Counted from the first letter of the stretch, positions 40,392 to 49,492 are shown. The stretch: DNA of 64,000 nt from Chitinophaga parva (GCF_003071345.1 NZ_QCYK01000003.1:310001-374000), one strand, 5' to 3'. The notes: generated from the sequence alone by a model not told the origin. Made by a program: numbers and translations.

Positions 40392-41492
40392 TCAATATCC
40401 TTCCAGGAATTTGGCCTGGATAAAATCCACTACGGCCGGGAGGTGCTGGGTTTCCTGGAATACGGCCAGCTGGGCGTCAGCGCCGGTGCCGGTTTCGAGG
40501 ATGTCGCGCACGTTGTTGATGATGTGGCGGCTGCCCAGTTCATCCACCACGTCGTCTATGAAGTCCAGCAGCTCGTAGATGAGGGCGCGGGTGTTCACTT
40601 CCATTTCTTTGCCGAAGTCTATCAGCTGGCCATCCAGGCCATAGCGGGAGGCCCTCCATTTGTTCTCGTTCACCAGTGCACGGTTGTAGATGATGAAGTT
40701 CAGGTTGTGCATGCGCAGTTTGTAGATCTTGGCGCAGATGGCCTGGAACAGGGCCGTGATGGTGATGGTTTCGCGCACGGTGAGTGGCACATCGCACACG
40801 CGGAACTCAATGGTATCAAAGAAAGGGTGCACGCGCAGGTCCCACCATATCTTCTTGGCATTGTCTATACAATTGGTCTTGATCAGTAGTTTGATGTAGT
40901 TATCGTATTCTTCAATGCTTTCAAAAAAGTCGGGGATGCCGGTGCGCGGAAACTTGTCGAACACCTTGGTACGGAAGGATTTGAAGCCGGTGTTGCGGCC
41001 CTCCCAGAAAGGGCTGTTGGTGCTCAGGGCAAATACGTGTGGCAGGAAGTAGCGCACGGAATTAGCGATGTGCAGGGCCATTTGCCGGCTTTCCATGCCC
41101 ACGTGCACATGCAGGCCAAAGATCAGGTTAGAGCGGGCGGCGTCCTGCATTTCATTTACGATCTCAAAATAGCGCGGATGATCGGTGATGAGCTGCATTT
41201 CCCACTTGGAAAAGGGGTGGGTGCCGGAGGCGCCTATACCGTAACCAAGATCGCCCGCTATCTGGGCAATGGTCTGGCGCAGCAGGGTGATGTCCTGCAG
41301 CGCTTCGTCAATATTGTAGCAGATGCGGGTGCCTACTTCCACCACGGCCTGGTGCATTTCTGCCTTTACCTGGTCTTTGATCACTTTGTGGGCCTGCTCC
41401 ACGATGCTTTGCTCATGGGAGCGCAGCTCGCGGGTGGTGGGGTCCAGTACCATATATTCTTCCTCTATACCGAGGGTGAAATTTTTAGACAT
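40392..41492 (-). CDS. YbdK-like carboxylate-amine ligase (GCS2 family)
   Basis: A 366-residue enzyme of the glutamate-cysteine ligase type 2 family. I start at the ATG at 41492 (MSKNFTLGIEEEYMVLDP), where the conserved GIEEEYML signature opens the fold; an upstream ATG at 41555 would add 21 residues not found in the family. Other marks are EVGTRICYNIDEAL, GIGASGTHPFSKW, HVHVGMESRQMALHIANSVR (metal and substrate His-x-His), WWDLRVHPFFDTIEFRVCD and ENKWRASRYGLDG. E. coli YbdK has weak gamma-glutamylcysteine synthetase activity; the natural product is not known. Neighbouring ATP-grasp and amidotransferase genes on the same strand suggest that it adds one amide bond in a multi-step product. Confidence 0.9.
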   Translation of the reverse strand: MSKNFTLGIEEEYMVLDPTTRELRSHEQSIVEQAHKVIKDQVKAEMHQAVVEVGTRICYNIDEALQDITLLRQTIAQIAGDLGYGIGASGTHPFSKWEMQLITDHPRYFEIVNEMQDAARSNLIFGLHVHVGMESRQMALHIANSVRYFLPHVFALSTNSPFWEGRNTGFKSFRTKVFDKFPRTGIPDFFESIEEYDNYIKLLIKTNCIDNAKKIWWDLRVHPFFDTIEFRVCDVPLTVRETITITALFQAICAKIYKLRMHNLNFIIYNRALVNENKWRASRYGLDGQLIDFGKEMEVNTRALIYELLDFIDDVVDELGSRHIINNVRDILETGTGADAQLAVFQETQHLPAVVDFIQAKFLEGY

Positions 41493-41601
41493 TGGCAGAG
41501 AATTTCCAAAAAACAATTTCCAAAGATCAAATTGCGGTTGTTTTGGCGGCTGCAAAGGTACGGCTAAAAATGGTGGTTTCCCTGCATCCGTGGCGGCTAC
41601 G

Positions 41602-42807
41602 CTATTTCTTCTTCCTGGTCACCTTCTCGGTTTTCTCCTTTACTGCTTTGGCTGTTTTAGGTTTGGCAGCAGCGGCTTTTTTGGGCGGGGCTGCTTTTTT
41701 AGCAGCCTTGGGCAGTTCAAAAGCCTCTATGGGTGCGCTTTCACCGCCATCGGCAGCCGGTGTGGGCTCTGCAAAAAGGGCTTCGCTGGTCTTGGTTTTA
41801 GGAGCCGCCGCTTTCCTGGCGGGCGCTTTTTTAGGACCGGTGGCGGGCGCTTCGGTGGAGAGCTGTACGCGGCCCACAGCATCGCGCAGGTAGTGGCCCC
41901 AGGTCAGGTTGTCCTGGCCGGGCACTTGTGCCTGGGCGCGGGCAATGGCGTAATTAGCGGCGGTTTCCACCACCCAGTCAAAGTTTTCCTGGCCCACGGA
42001 GTGTACGTCCGCATCCGGTGCAGGGTTGCAGAAATCAATGGCGTAGGGAATGCCATCGCGCACGGCAAATTCCACGGTATTAAAATCGTAACCCAGGTAT
42101 TGATTGAGCTTGATGGCGTATTCTTCTATCCTGGCCAGCAGCGCGGCATCCACGTCGTAATTGGCATCATAGCGTTTGGCCGGTTCGTTGCGCGGCTCAT
42201 AGTGCATGATGCGTACCTGGTCTCCACCGATCACGTATACCCGGAAATAACTGTCGAAGATGATCTCCTCCTGCAGCATCATTACTAACTGGCCGGTTTC
42301 CTTATGTTTTTCGTAGAAGTCCGCTTTATCCCACAGCTTGTACACATTCTTCCAGCCCCCGCCGGCAAAGGGTTTCATGTAAGCGGGGAAGCCCACGTAT
42401 TCAAAAATGGCGTCCCAGTGAAAAGGGTACACCAGGTTGCGGAAGGATTCATGGGCGGTATTCTCCGGCAGGGCGTACGAGGGCAGGAGGGCAGTGCGGG
42501 GCACGGGCACACCCAGCTTGGTGGCCAGGGCATTGTTAAAGAATTTCTCATCCGCGCTCCACCAGAAGGGATTATTGATCACCGCGGTGCCGCCCAGGGC
42601 TGCATTCTTCAGGTAAGCCCGGTAAAAAGGCACGTCCTGTGAAATGCGGTCGATGATCACTGCGTAGCCGCTATCTGCGCCTTGCGCCAGTTGGTCAATT
42701 TTTACCAGTTCAGCAGTAATGCCCTCTGCATGTTTGCTGTTGATCTTCGCCACCAGCGCCTGGGGGAAGGTGTTTTCCTGTCCGAAGAGAATGCCGATTT
42801 TTTTCAT
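41602..42807 (-). CDS. ATP-grasp ligase with histone-H1-like Lys/Ala tail
   Basis: A 401-residue protein. Residues 1-310 are an ATP-grasp fold: MKKIGILFGQENTFPQALV, NNPFWWSADEKFFNNALATK, EYVGFPAYMKPFAGGGWKNV (the phosphate-binding lysine and glycine loop), MMLQEEIIFDSYFRVYVIGG and, for the metal site, AVRDGIPYAIDFCNPAPDAD. Residues about 318-401 are very different: low-complexity, rich in Lys, Ala, Pro and Thr (KKAPARKAAAPKTKTSEA, KKAAPPKKAAAAKPKTAKA, ending KVTRKKK), like histone H1 or HU-tail sequences. The tail may bind nucleic acid, polyphosphate or acidic surfaces, or extend the enzyme to a partner; all inference. Clustered with YbdK, amidotransferase and another ATP-grasp-like gene. Confidence 0.85.
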   Translation of the reverse strand: MKKIGILFGQENTFPQALVAKINSKHAEGITAELVKIDQLAQGADSGYAVIIDRISQDVPFYRAYLKNAALGGTAVINNPFWWSADEKFFNNALATKLGVPVPRTALLPSYALPENTAHESFRNLVYPFHWDAIFEYVGFPAYMKPFAGGGWKNVYKLWDKADFYEKHKETGQLVMMLQEEIIFDSYFRVYVIGGDQVRIMHYEPRNEPAKRYDANYDVDAALLARIEEYAIKLNQYLGYDFNTVEFAVRDGIPYAIDFCNPAPDADVHSVGQENFDWVVETAANYAIARAQAQVPGQDNLTWGHYLRDAVGRVQLSTEAPATGPKKAPARKAAAPKTKTSEALFAEPTPAADGGESAPIEAFELPKAAKKAAPPKKAAAAKPKTAKAVKEKTEKVTRKKK

Positions 42808-42893
42808 TTTGAAAGGTTTGAACCGTTTAATTTTTGGGTGACTGGATTGGTGGACATTTATAAGGCGGGGAATCTGGTCCTAGGACAACCAAT

Positions 42894-43604
42894 TTACATG
42901 AGCGACAAATAGTGCGGCAGCTGTGCTTTCCACAGGGGCCAGTCGTGGCGGGCCTGGGGGCGGATGTCCAGCCAGTGTTGAATGTGTTTGGTGGACAGGA
43001 TCCGGGAAAAATTTTCATTTTCCGCCAGGCAGATATCATATTCGCCGGTGCCCAGGATGATGCCCATTTGCCAGAGCGCGGGGTCATTATCGCCGGGTAC
43101 AAAATCCACCGGGTTGTTGTAAAACACGTTATCGTCATAATAGCCATCCAGGCGGAAACGCACGTCAAATACGCCGCTCAGGCTAAAGAGATAAGATACG
43201 GCGCCTGGGTAGCGGAACGCAAAATTGGCGGCCTGGTAGCCCCCGAAACTGCATCCTGCCACGGCAATGCGGTCGTAGCCGGATTCCCCGCGGATGCGGG
43301 GCAGCAGCTCGTTGTGCAGCATGGCATTGTAACGGGTATGGTTATGTGCCCGCTCCGCAGGGGGCACCTGCTTGTTATACCAGCTCCAGGCATCTACGCT
43401 GTCGGGGCAGTACACTTTTACCAGCCCGTTGTCTATAAACCAGGCAATGGCGTCAATGAGACCATTGTCTTTACTTTCATAGTATTTCCCCATGGAAGTG
43501 GGGAAGAGGATTAACGGGTGTCCACGGTCTCCGTATACCAGCACATCAATTTGCCGGTCCAGGGAAGGGGCGTACCATTGGATATAATTTTCGATCACCG
43601 GCAT
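42894..43604 (-). CDS. Esterase-like alpha/beta-hydrolase, first of cluster
   Basis: A 236-residue cytosolic alpha/beta-hydrolase of the esterase D/YbbA-like group. The oxyanion strand is PLILFPTSMGKYYES and the nucleophile elbow is VAGCSFGGYQAANFAFR with Ser in GCSFGG. The histidine is probably the one in QARHDWPLWKAQLPHYL near the end. It probably hydrolyses or transfers an acyl ester or thioester linked to the ligases downstream. Its gene is the first of the minus-strand cluster (43604 to 38220), 86 bases before the ATP-grasp gene. The second hydrolase gene is divergent, starting 144 bases away. Confidence 0.85.
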   Translation of the reverse strand: MPVIENYIQWYAPSLDRQIDVLVYGDRGHPLILFPTSMGKYYESKDNGLIDAIAWFIDNGLVKVYCPDSVDAWSWYNKQVPPAERAHNHTRYNAMLHNELLPRIRGESGYDRIAVAGCSFGGYQAANFAFRYPGAVSYLFSLSGVFDVRFRLDGYYDDNVFYNNPVDFVPGDNDPALWQMGIILGTGEYDICLAENENFSRILSTKHIQHWLDIRPQARHDWPLWKAQLPHYLSLM

Positions 43605-43748
43605 GGATTTGTATAAATATACGCAGAAATGTGCGTGCAGTCAACCCATACTTCCAGGAATGCCATTTGTACATTAGAACGGCGCATTCCTGCAACCATA
43701 GCGGTCTCCGGACTGAGTGCCCAGTTTATTTTTTTGTAACTTGTCGCC

Positions 43749-44507
43749 ATGAAAATTTTGGAAGAGCGCCTGACGCTTTATTCCAGCTACCTGCTGCGGG
43801 AGGTGGTTGTAGATTGTTATTTTATGGAGGGTATGGCAGGCCCGGTACAGTTGCTGCTTCTCAATGACGGGCAGCAGGCCCCCTTGCTGGACCTTCCCGG
43901 CAAACTGGCCAAACGCCCTGCTGATAGGCCGCTGCTCATAGCCGCCATCCATGCGGGGCCCCAGCGCCTGCAGGAGTATGGAACGGCCCGGGTAGTCAGC
44001 GAAAAAGGGCAGGGCCTCAAAGCCACCGCCTACACGCGCTGCGTGGTGCGGGAAATATTGCCATTCCTGGCCGCGCATTTTACCACCCTGCAATTTGACC
44101 AGAAAAACTTTGCGGGTTTCTCACTTGGCGCCCTCTCTGCATTGGATATTGTATGGCAGCACCCGGATGTGTTCCGGGCCGCCGGTGTGTTCTCCGGCGC
44201 ATTGTGGTGGCGTAACCACGCACTGGGCGAAGGGTACAGCGATGCAAAGCACCGCATCATCCACCAGCTGGTGCAGCAGAAAGGATTCCAGCCGGGCTTG
44301 CGGTTTTTCTTTGAATGCGGCACAGACGATGAAAAAGCAGACCGCAACGGGAATGGCGTGATAGATATGATCGATGACACGCGGGACCTGATCTCCGTGC
44401 TGAAGGGGTTGGGGTACACGGATATAAAATACCTGGAAATAAAGGGCGGGCGGCATGATGAAGCTACGTGGAGCAAGGCATTGGTGCCTTTCCTGGAGTG
44501 GCTTTGA
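43749..44507 (+). CDS. Alpha/beta-hydrolase-fold protein, divergent partner
   Basis: A 252-residue protein of the same broad esterase family as the gene on the other side. The nucleophile elbow is FAGFSLGALSALDIVW with Ser in GFSLGA. A conserved RPLLIAAIHAGPQRLQEYG strand and oxyanion region lie before it. DDEKADRNGNGVIDMIDDTR resembles a calcium-binding Asp-rich loop with the catalytic Asp region, and KGGRHDEATWSKALVPFLEW supplies the histidine. No signal peptide is visible. Divergent transcription with the esterase at 42894 suggests common control from the 144-base gap. Confidence 0.85.
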   Translation: MKILEERLTLYSSYLLREVVVDCYFMEGMAGPVQLLLLNDGQQAPLLDLPGKLAKRPADRPLLIAAIHAGPQRLQEYGTARVVSEKGQGLKATAYTRCVVREILPFLAAHFTTLQFDQKNFAGFSLGALSALDIVWQHPDVFRAAGVFSGALWWRNHALGEGYSDAKHRIIHQLVQQKGFQPGLRFFFECGTDDEKADRNGNGVIDMIDDTRDLISVLKGLGYTDIKYLEIKGGRHDEATWSKALVPFLEWL

Positions 44508-44541
44508 GGGGCTTTATCCTAACGTTTACATAACGCCTTTA

Positions 44542-44581
44542 CATAAAAAAACCGGGCCTTTACGGACCCGGTTTTTTTATG
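44542..44581. terminator. Bidirectional terminator between hydrolase and TonB receptor
   Basis: CATAAAAAAACCGGG (44542-44556) pairs with CCCGGTTTTTTTATG (44567-44581), a 15-bp perfect stem with a 10-base loop. It serves the convergent genes on both sides. Confidence 0.9.
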
Positions 44582-44598
44582 TCGTTATAACGTTCAGA

Positions 44599-47500
44599 TT
44601 AGAAAGAATATCTCAGACCGATCTGCATGTTGTAGCGGGAGTTGAAAGTAGAGTAACTCCAGGGCTTGTTGGTGTATTTGTTCAGACCAAAAGCAGGGTT
44701 GAAGGTGAACAGCGGGTGGCTGGGATCAGTCCAGACCTGGCCGTTGGCAACGCTACCAGTAGCAACGTTAAGCGGCGTAAACTCCTGGTTGCTGGCGTAG
44801 TAAGAGTGGCCCCAGTTCTTGCTGAACAGTGCACCGATGTTGAATACATCGAGAGACAGCGCAATGGTGTGTGTCTTGGCGATGTTAAATTCTTCCACCA
44901 GTTTGAAGTCGAAGTGATTTTCCCAGGGCAGGCGGGCTGCGTTACGCTCGGTGTTCTTGCCTACGTGATCTTTCAGGTAAGAATTGGAGTTTACGTAAGC
45001 CATCCATGCATCGTACTGCTGCTGTGCCGTGTAAGAAGTGGTGTTGTTCACTTTGTAATTAGCTACGAAGGAAGCAGCGCTGCTGGGCACAAACAGGAGG
45101 TCAGAACCAGCGGATGCAGATACGGAGTTGGAAGTAGCGGTACGGGAAGAACCGTCGTCACCATTCAGGTCACCATACAGTACCCAGGATACCACCTGGC
45201 CGGAAGTACCGGAGTACACGAGGCTCAGGTTAGTAGCGAACTTGCCGTATTTGAAGCGTTTGCTTACAAAAGCCAGGATGCGGGAACCAGCATCATAGTT
45301 GCTGTGGGCCAGGTCCAGGTTGTTGTTACCGTTGATGTTATAAGCATAACGGTAGTTAGAGAAGGCCTGGGAAGAAGTACCGTCATTCAGGGAATAACCG
45401 TGGCCGAAGCTATAAGAGGCGCGGCCATACCAACCGTGGCTGAAGCTCTTCTGGAGCACAGCGCTCAGGTTGTAGCTATAACCCTTGGTGGTGTTGTCCA
45501 GGTAAACTACGTTGCCGAAAGTATTATCCACCTTGGCGCCGTAGAACGGACGGCTTACGCCTTCCATGGTCACTACGCCATTGGCACCCGCCAGGTTAAT
45601 GTCCTTGTAGAGGATGTCCTGCAGGGTCTTGGTGAACACACCTTCCAGGGTACCTACGAAACCGTAGGGCAGTTTCTGGTCAATGGCCAGGTTAGCACGG
45701 AAAGTACGGGGATATTTAAAATCGTGTGCGGTTACGTCAATTTCAGTTGCGGGCGGGGTAGCGCCGGCAGCAGGCTTGGGCTGGTAGGGCGTAGTCGGGT
45801 TAAACGTTACACCGGCAGTTGCCGCCTGGGCTTTGTTAAAGTTGATAGAGCTGGTAGCGATACCGGTCTGGGAATACTGGTTAGACAGCCATACCAGGGG
45901 TACGCGGCCTGTGAAGATACCTACACCACCACGCAGCTGGGTTTCACCTTTACCGGTTACGTCCCAGTTAAAACCAATGCGGGGGGAGATCAGCAGGGGC
46001 GTCTTCGGCATCTGGTTGGTAGCAACATCGTATTGCTTGGCCAGGGCAGAATTGTTGAAGTAGGGATTCTCGTCAGGCTTGTTGAAGAACACCGGCATGT
46101 CTGCACGGATACCGTAAGTGATCTTCAGGTTTTCAGTAACACCAAATGCATCCTGTGCATACAGGCCAAACTGCGCCATATGTACAACAGCCGGGGCCAG
46201 GTCACCGTTACCCTTGTTAGAGTATTTGGTGCTGTAGGCGTTCAGGTTAGTGTTAGCTTCAAAGTCTGCGATGGAAGAATAACTATAGCTGCCCAGTACA
46301 CCACCCAGGAACACGTTCTTGGTGTTGTAGAACTGGTTATCCGTACCTACTGTGATATTGTGTTTACCAGCATAGATGGTAAAGTTATCAGTGATGGTGA
46401 AGTTGTTCTGGTCCAGGGAGTTTGCCTGGGAGAACGCTTCTGTACCGAAATTATAGGTAGCACCGGCATCGGAGATCTTCACAGTGGGGAAGGGAGAACC
46501 GGGGGTAGCGCGCTTATCGCGGGTAGCGTTGAAAGTAACGCGGGCCACGTTCGCAAATTTGTTATGGATGTTGGAGTTCAGTTCCACAACGGTAGAGTTG
46601 AACGTGCTGTTGAACTTATAACCGTTGTTGTAGAAGCTCATGGAACTTTGGCTATCGCTGATCACGTTGCTCCAGCCTTGCAGATAAGAGTGGCGAACCG
46701 TCAGTTTGTTGTTGTCATTGATGTTCCAGTCTACACGCGCAAAGATGGAGTTGGACTGGCGCTCGGTGTTGATGCCATTGATCGCACCCACATCATAACC
46801 ATAAGTTTTCTTTACAAAATCGCTCAGGGCCTGTGCGGTCGGTACATCGATAGCGCTGCCGGCAGAACCGGGCTGGTTATCAATGGGAGCAGAGCGTCTT
46901 TCGCCTTCCACGTTGATGAAGTAGAACAGTTTGTTCTTGATAATAGCACCACCTACACGTGCACCTGCGGTCCAGTCGTGGAAGTCGCCATATTTAGCGC
47001 GGGTATCGGGGCTTTTGCCCACGAAGTTCTGGTTCTGGTTGTATGCATAAACAGATCCGTGTACTTCGTTGGTACCGGAACGGGTTACGGCGTTGATACC
47101 ACCACCGGTGAAACCGCTCAGGGTTACATCGTAAGGGGAGAGTACTACCTGTACCTGTTCGATGGCGTCCAGGGGAATGGGGTTCAGGCCTGCCTGACCA
47201 CCATTGGTACCGGAGCTGGCCAGACCAAATACGTCTGTAGCGTTGGCACCGTCCACGGAGAACTGGTTGTATTTGTTGCTTTGGTTAGCAAAGGAGATAC
47301 CTGCGGTGGTACCATCTGCGTTGGAACGTACCTGGGCCTGGGGAGACAGGCGGGCAAAGTCGTTCACGTTGCGGGTGATGGTGGGCAGGGTTTGCAGCTG
47401 CTGCTGGGAAACGTAAGTAGAAGTACCTTGTCTCTCGGGGTTGATCACTGCATTTTTCTGGTACACCACCTGTACTTCGCTCAGGTTGTGGGAATCATCT

Positions 47501-47826
47501 TCCAGCACAGCGTTCAGTTTGCCGGGCTCACCCAGCTGCAAAGAGATGTTGTCATAGGTACGGGCTACATAACCGATATAGGTAATATCGATCTTGTACG
47601 GTCCGCCAACTTTCATGTTAGCGATGTTAAAGCGGCCGTCAGCCTGGGTTACTGTACCATAAACGGTACCGGAGGGAGTGTGAACGGCCTTTACAGTGGC
47701 ACCGATCAGGGCCTGGCCTTTGTTGTCTTTCACCGTACCGGTAAGACTACTGGTAGTTGCCTGCGCAAACGTGGCAATGGAAACAAATACCAATGCCAGG
47801 GTGGACAGAAGTTTACTCAATCTCAT
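44599..47826 (-). CDS. Oar-like TonB-dependent receptor
   Basis: A 1075-residue outer-membrane receptor. The signal peptide is residues 1-22 (ending ATFA). A carboxypeptidase-regulatory-like domain follows at about 26-110 (SLTGTVKDNKGQALIGATVK, YKIDITYIGYVARTYDNI). A plug comes next (residues about 120-245, LPTITRNVNDFARLSPQAQV and GGGINAVTRSGTNEVHGSVY), then a 22-strand barrel ending MQIGLRYSF. There is no SusD-like gene next to it and no DUF4974/FecR neighbours, so it fits the Oar-type rather than a polysaccharide utilisation locus. The ligand is unknown. Opposite-strand open frames across the gene arise from its codon composition. Confidence 0.93.
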   Translation of the reverse strand: MRLSKLLSTLALVFVSIATFAQATTSSLTGTVKDNKGQALIGATVKAVHTPSGTVYGTVTQADGRFNIANMKVGGPYKIDITYIGYVARTYDNISLQLGEPGKLNAVLEDDSHNLSEVQVVYQKNAVINPERQGTSTYVSQQQLQTLPTITRNVNDFARLSPQAQVRSNADGTTAGISFANQSNKYNQFSVDGANATDVFGLASSGTNGGQAGLNPIPLDAIEQVQVVLSPYDVTLSGFTGGGINAVTRSGTNEVHGSVYAYNQNQNFVGKSPDTRAKYGDFHDWTAGARVGGAIIKNKLFYFINVEGERRSAPIDNQPGSAGSAIDVPTAQALSDFVKKTYGYDVGAINGINTERQSNSIFARVDWNINDNNKLTVRHSYLQGWSNVISDSQSSMSFYNNGYKFNSTFNSTVVELNSNIHNKFANVARVTFNATRDKRATPGSPFPTVKISDAGATYNFGTEAFSQANSLDQNNFTITDNFTIYAGKHNITVGTDNQFYNTKNVFLGGVLGSYSYSSIADFEANTNLNAYSTKYSNKGNGDLAPAVVHMAQFGLYAQDAFGVTENLKITYGIRADMPVFFNKPDENPYFNNSALAKQYDVATNQMPKTPLLISPRIGFNWDVTGKGETQLRGGVGIFTGRVPLVWLSNQYSQTGIATSSINFNKAQAATAGVTFNPTTPYQPKPAAGATPPATEIDVTAHDFKYPRTFRANLAIDQKLPYGFVGTLEGVFTKTLQDILYKDINLAGANGVVTMEGVSRPFYGAKVDNTFGNVVYLDNTTKGYSYNLSAVLQKSFSHGWYGRASYSFGHGYSLNDGTSSQAFSNYRYAYNINGNNNLDLAHSNYDAGSRILAFVSKRFKYGKFATNLSLVYSGTSGQVVSWVLYGDLNGDDGSSRTATSNSVSASAGSDLLFVPSSAASFVANYKVNNTTSYTAQQQYDAWMAYVNSNSYLKDHVGKNTERNAARLPWENHFDFKLVEEFNIAKTHTIALSLDVFNIGALFSKNWGHSYYASNQEFTPLNVATGSVANGQVWTDPSHPLFTFNPAFGLNKYTNKPWSYSTFNSRYNMQIGLRYSF

Positions 47827-48105
47827 AAGAGCTTATTGATTTGATTAACGGCGCAAAGATCACGAAATCATTTGGCAAAATTTTAACTCGGTATTAACAA
47901 ATAGTTAAGACATCATTAGAAACTAAATTGGATTTTATTTTTTTATATAGTATCTAAATGGCTAAACGGGGGCATTGAATGAATACACATGAAGAGTAGT
48001 TATAATTTTAGAATTTCAAATTGAGAATACTTCTATTATAAATGATAAATGTCATGTGAATGTCAGCCATGAATGCGCCTCTCCATGGCTGTGGCGCCCG
48101 GGACT

Positions 48106-48127
48106 ATACACCAGGATAGTGGTGTAT
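48106..48127. promoter_or_regulatory. Perfect dyad upstream of ribBA, operator candidate
   Basis: ATACACCA, six bases, TGGTGTAT form a perfect inverted repeat ending 19 bases before the -7 element TAACTTTG. It would overlap the upstream half of the ribBA promoter, a position suited to a dimeric repressor. The protein is unknown, and a hairpin in RNA from an upstream transcript is also possible. Confidence 0.4.
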
Positions 48128-48146
48128 ATTAACCGTGTAAATGTGG

Positions 48147-48154
48147 TAACTTTG
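48147..48154 (+). promoter_or_regulatory. Candidate -7 promoter element of ribBA
   Basis: TAACTTTG matches TAnnTTTG, 36 bases before the ribBA ATG. AGCGGAGGAA (48175-48184) lies close before the ATG and is one of the better Shine-Dalgarno-like sequences in this window. Confidence 0.45.
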
Positions 48155-48190
48155 GTGCTCAAACCTTAAGATTTAGCGGAGGAACATATT

Positions 48191-49399
48191 ATGCTGGATT
48201 CAATTGCATCGGCCATAGAAGATATAAAAATGGGCAAGCTGGTCATCGTAGTGGATGACGAAGACCGTGAAAATGAAGGCGACTTCATTACCGCCGCCCG
48301 CAACGTAACCCCCGAAGTGATCAACTTTATGAGCCGCCATGGCCGTGGGCTCATTTGCGCACCGCTCTCTGAAGAACGCTGTGTGGAACTGGGGTTGCAA
48401 CCCATGGTGGTAGACAATACAGCGCTGCACCAGACACCTTTCACCGTATCAGTAGACCTGTTGGGCCACGGCTGCACCACCGGCATTTCTGCCTCAGACC
48501 GTGCCAAGACCGTGCAGGCACTCATTGACCCCAACACCAAACCGGAAGAACTGGGTAAACCCGGTCATATTTTCCCCCTCAAAGCCCAGAAAGGCGGCGT
48601 GATCCGCCGTTCCGGCCATACCGAAGCTACGGTAGACCTGGCCCGCCTGGCCGGTTTTGAGCCCGCCGGTGTACTGGTGGAGATCATGAACGAAGATGGT
48701 TCCATGGCCCGACTGCCCGAGCTCATGGAGATCGCGAAGAAATTCGGGATGAAGATCATCTCCATCAAAGACCTGATCGAGTACCGCCTGCAGCAGGAAA
48801 GCCTGATTGAAGAAGAAGTGAACGTACATATGCCTACCAAATACGGCAACTTTGAACTGTATGCCTTTAAACAAAAGGACAGTGGCGAGATCCACATGGC
48901 CCTGAAAAAAGGCGACTGGAAAGAAGGCGACCCCGTACTGGTACGCGTGCACTCCTCCTGCTTCACCGGCGATATCCTGCACTCCATGCGCTGCGACTGT
49001 GGCGAACAACTGCAGGCCGCCATGCAGATGGTGGAAGAAGAAGGCCAGGGCCTTATATTGTATATGAACCAGGAAGGCCGCGGCATAGGCCTCATGAATA
49101 AACTGAAAGCCTACAAACTCCAGGAACAGGGTCGCGATACCGTGGAAGCCAACCTGGAACTGGGCTTCAAGAACGATGAGCGCGACTACGGCGTGGGCGC
49201 CCAGATCCTGCGCAAAATGAAAGTGACCAAGATCCGCCTCATGACCAACAACCCGCGCAAACGCGTAGGCCTGAGTGGCTATGGTCTTGAAATTGTAGAG
49301 AACGTGCCCATTGAAATACATCCGAACGTGCACAACCAGTTTTACCTGCAGACCAAGCGGGATAAGCTGGGGCATGATATTTTGAAGGGGACTTTGTAG
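48191..49399 (+). CDS. ribBA: 3,4-dihydroxy-2-butanone-4-phosphate synthase / GTP cyclohydrolase II
   Basis: A bifunctional enzyme of 402 residues that starts both branches of riboflavin synthesis. The N-terminal half (RibB, about 1-200) makes dihydroxybutanone phosphate from ribulose 5-phosphate: [26 protein letters not shown] and [19 protein letters not shown]. The C-terminal half (RibA, about 206-400) opens GTP. Its zinc site is [19 protein letters not shown] with three Cys, then [18 protein letters not shown] and [18 protein letters not shown]. It is transcribed alone, with a dyad and TAACTTTG element upstream and a GTAC-repeat cluster starting three bases after its stop. I see no FMN riboswitch upstream. 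Confidence 0.97.
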   Translation: MLDSIASAIEDIKMGKLVIVVDDEDRENEGDFITAARNVTPEVINFMSRHGRGLICAPLSEERCVELGLQPMVVDNTALHQTPFTVSVDLLGHGCTTGISASDRAKTVQALIDPNTKPEELGKPGHIFPLKAQKGGVIRRSGHTEATVDLARLAGFEPAGVLVEIMNEDGSMARLPELMEIAKKFGMKIISIKDLIEYRLQQESLIEEEVNVHMPTKYGNFELYAFKQKDSGEIHMALKKGDWKEGDPVLVRVHSSCFTGDILHSMRCDCGEQLQAAMQMVEEEGQGLILYMNQEGRGIGLMNKLKAYKLQEQGRDTVEANLELGFKNDERDYGVGAQILRKMKVTKIRLMTNNPRKRVGLSGYGLEIVENVPIEIHPNVHNQFYLQTKRDKLGHDILKGTL

Positions 49400-49401
49400 A
49401 T

Positions 49402-49436
49402 CGTACAGCGTACAACGTACAACGTACAACGTACAG
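49402..49436. repeat. GTAC repeat cluster, left arm (locus C)
   Basis: Four to five units (spacers AGC, AAC, AAC, AAC) begin three bases past the ribBA stop. Reverse complement matches 49547-49581 over about 25 bases. Confidence 0.75.
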
Positions 49437-49492
49437 CTCTTTACGGAGGTAGCTGAATCAAGCTCAACATCTCATCTGTTATAAGAACTTAT

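Larger units (their letters stand above)
47845..48190. other. Divergent regulatory region between the TonB receptor and ribBA
   Basis: No gene is seen in about 345 bases. It is AT-rich from 47885 to 48060. Near 48064-48097 two stems interleave: CAGCCATG pairs with CATGGCTG and GCGCC pairs with GGCGC. 48106-48127 is a perfect 8-bp dyad. A TAACTTTG element follows at 48147-48154. Confidence 0.5.

Noticed and set aside
44455..47844. An 1129-codon open frame on the plus strand, opposite the TonB receptor
   Set aside because: It mirrors the receptor gene in the antisense frame; its text is Val/Ile/Gly/His-rich without domains, while the minus strand gives a complete signal, plug and barrel.
47845..48190. 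FMN riboswitch before ribBA
   Set aside because: I looked for the conserved AGGGG/GGGTGAAATTCC-type core and found nothing like it; only the dyad and small stems are present.
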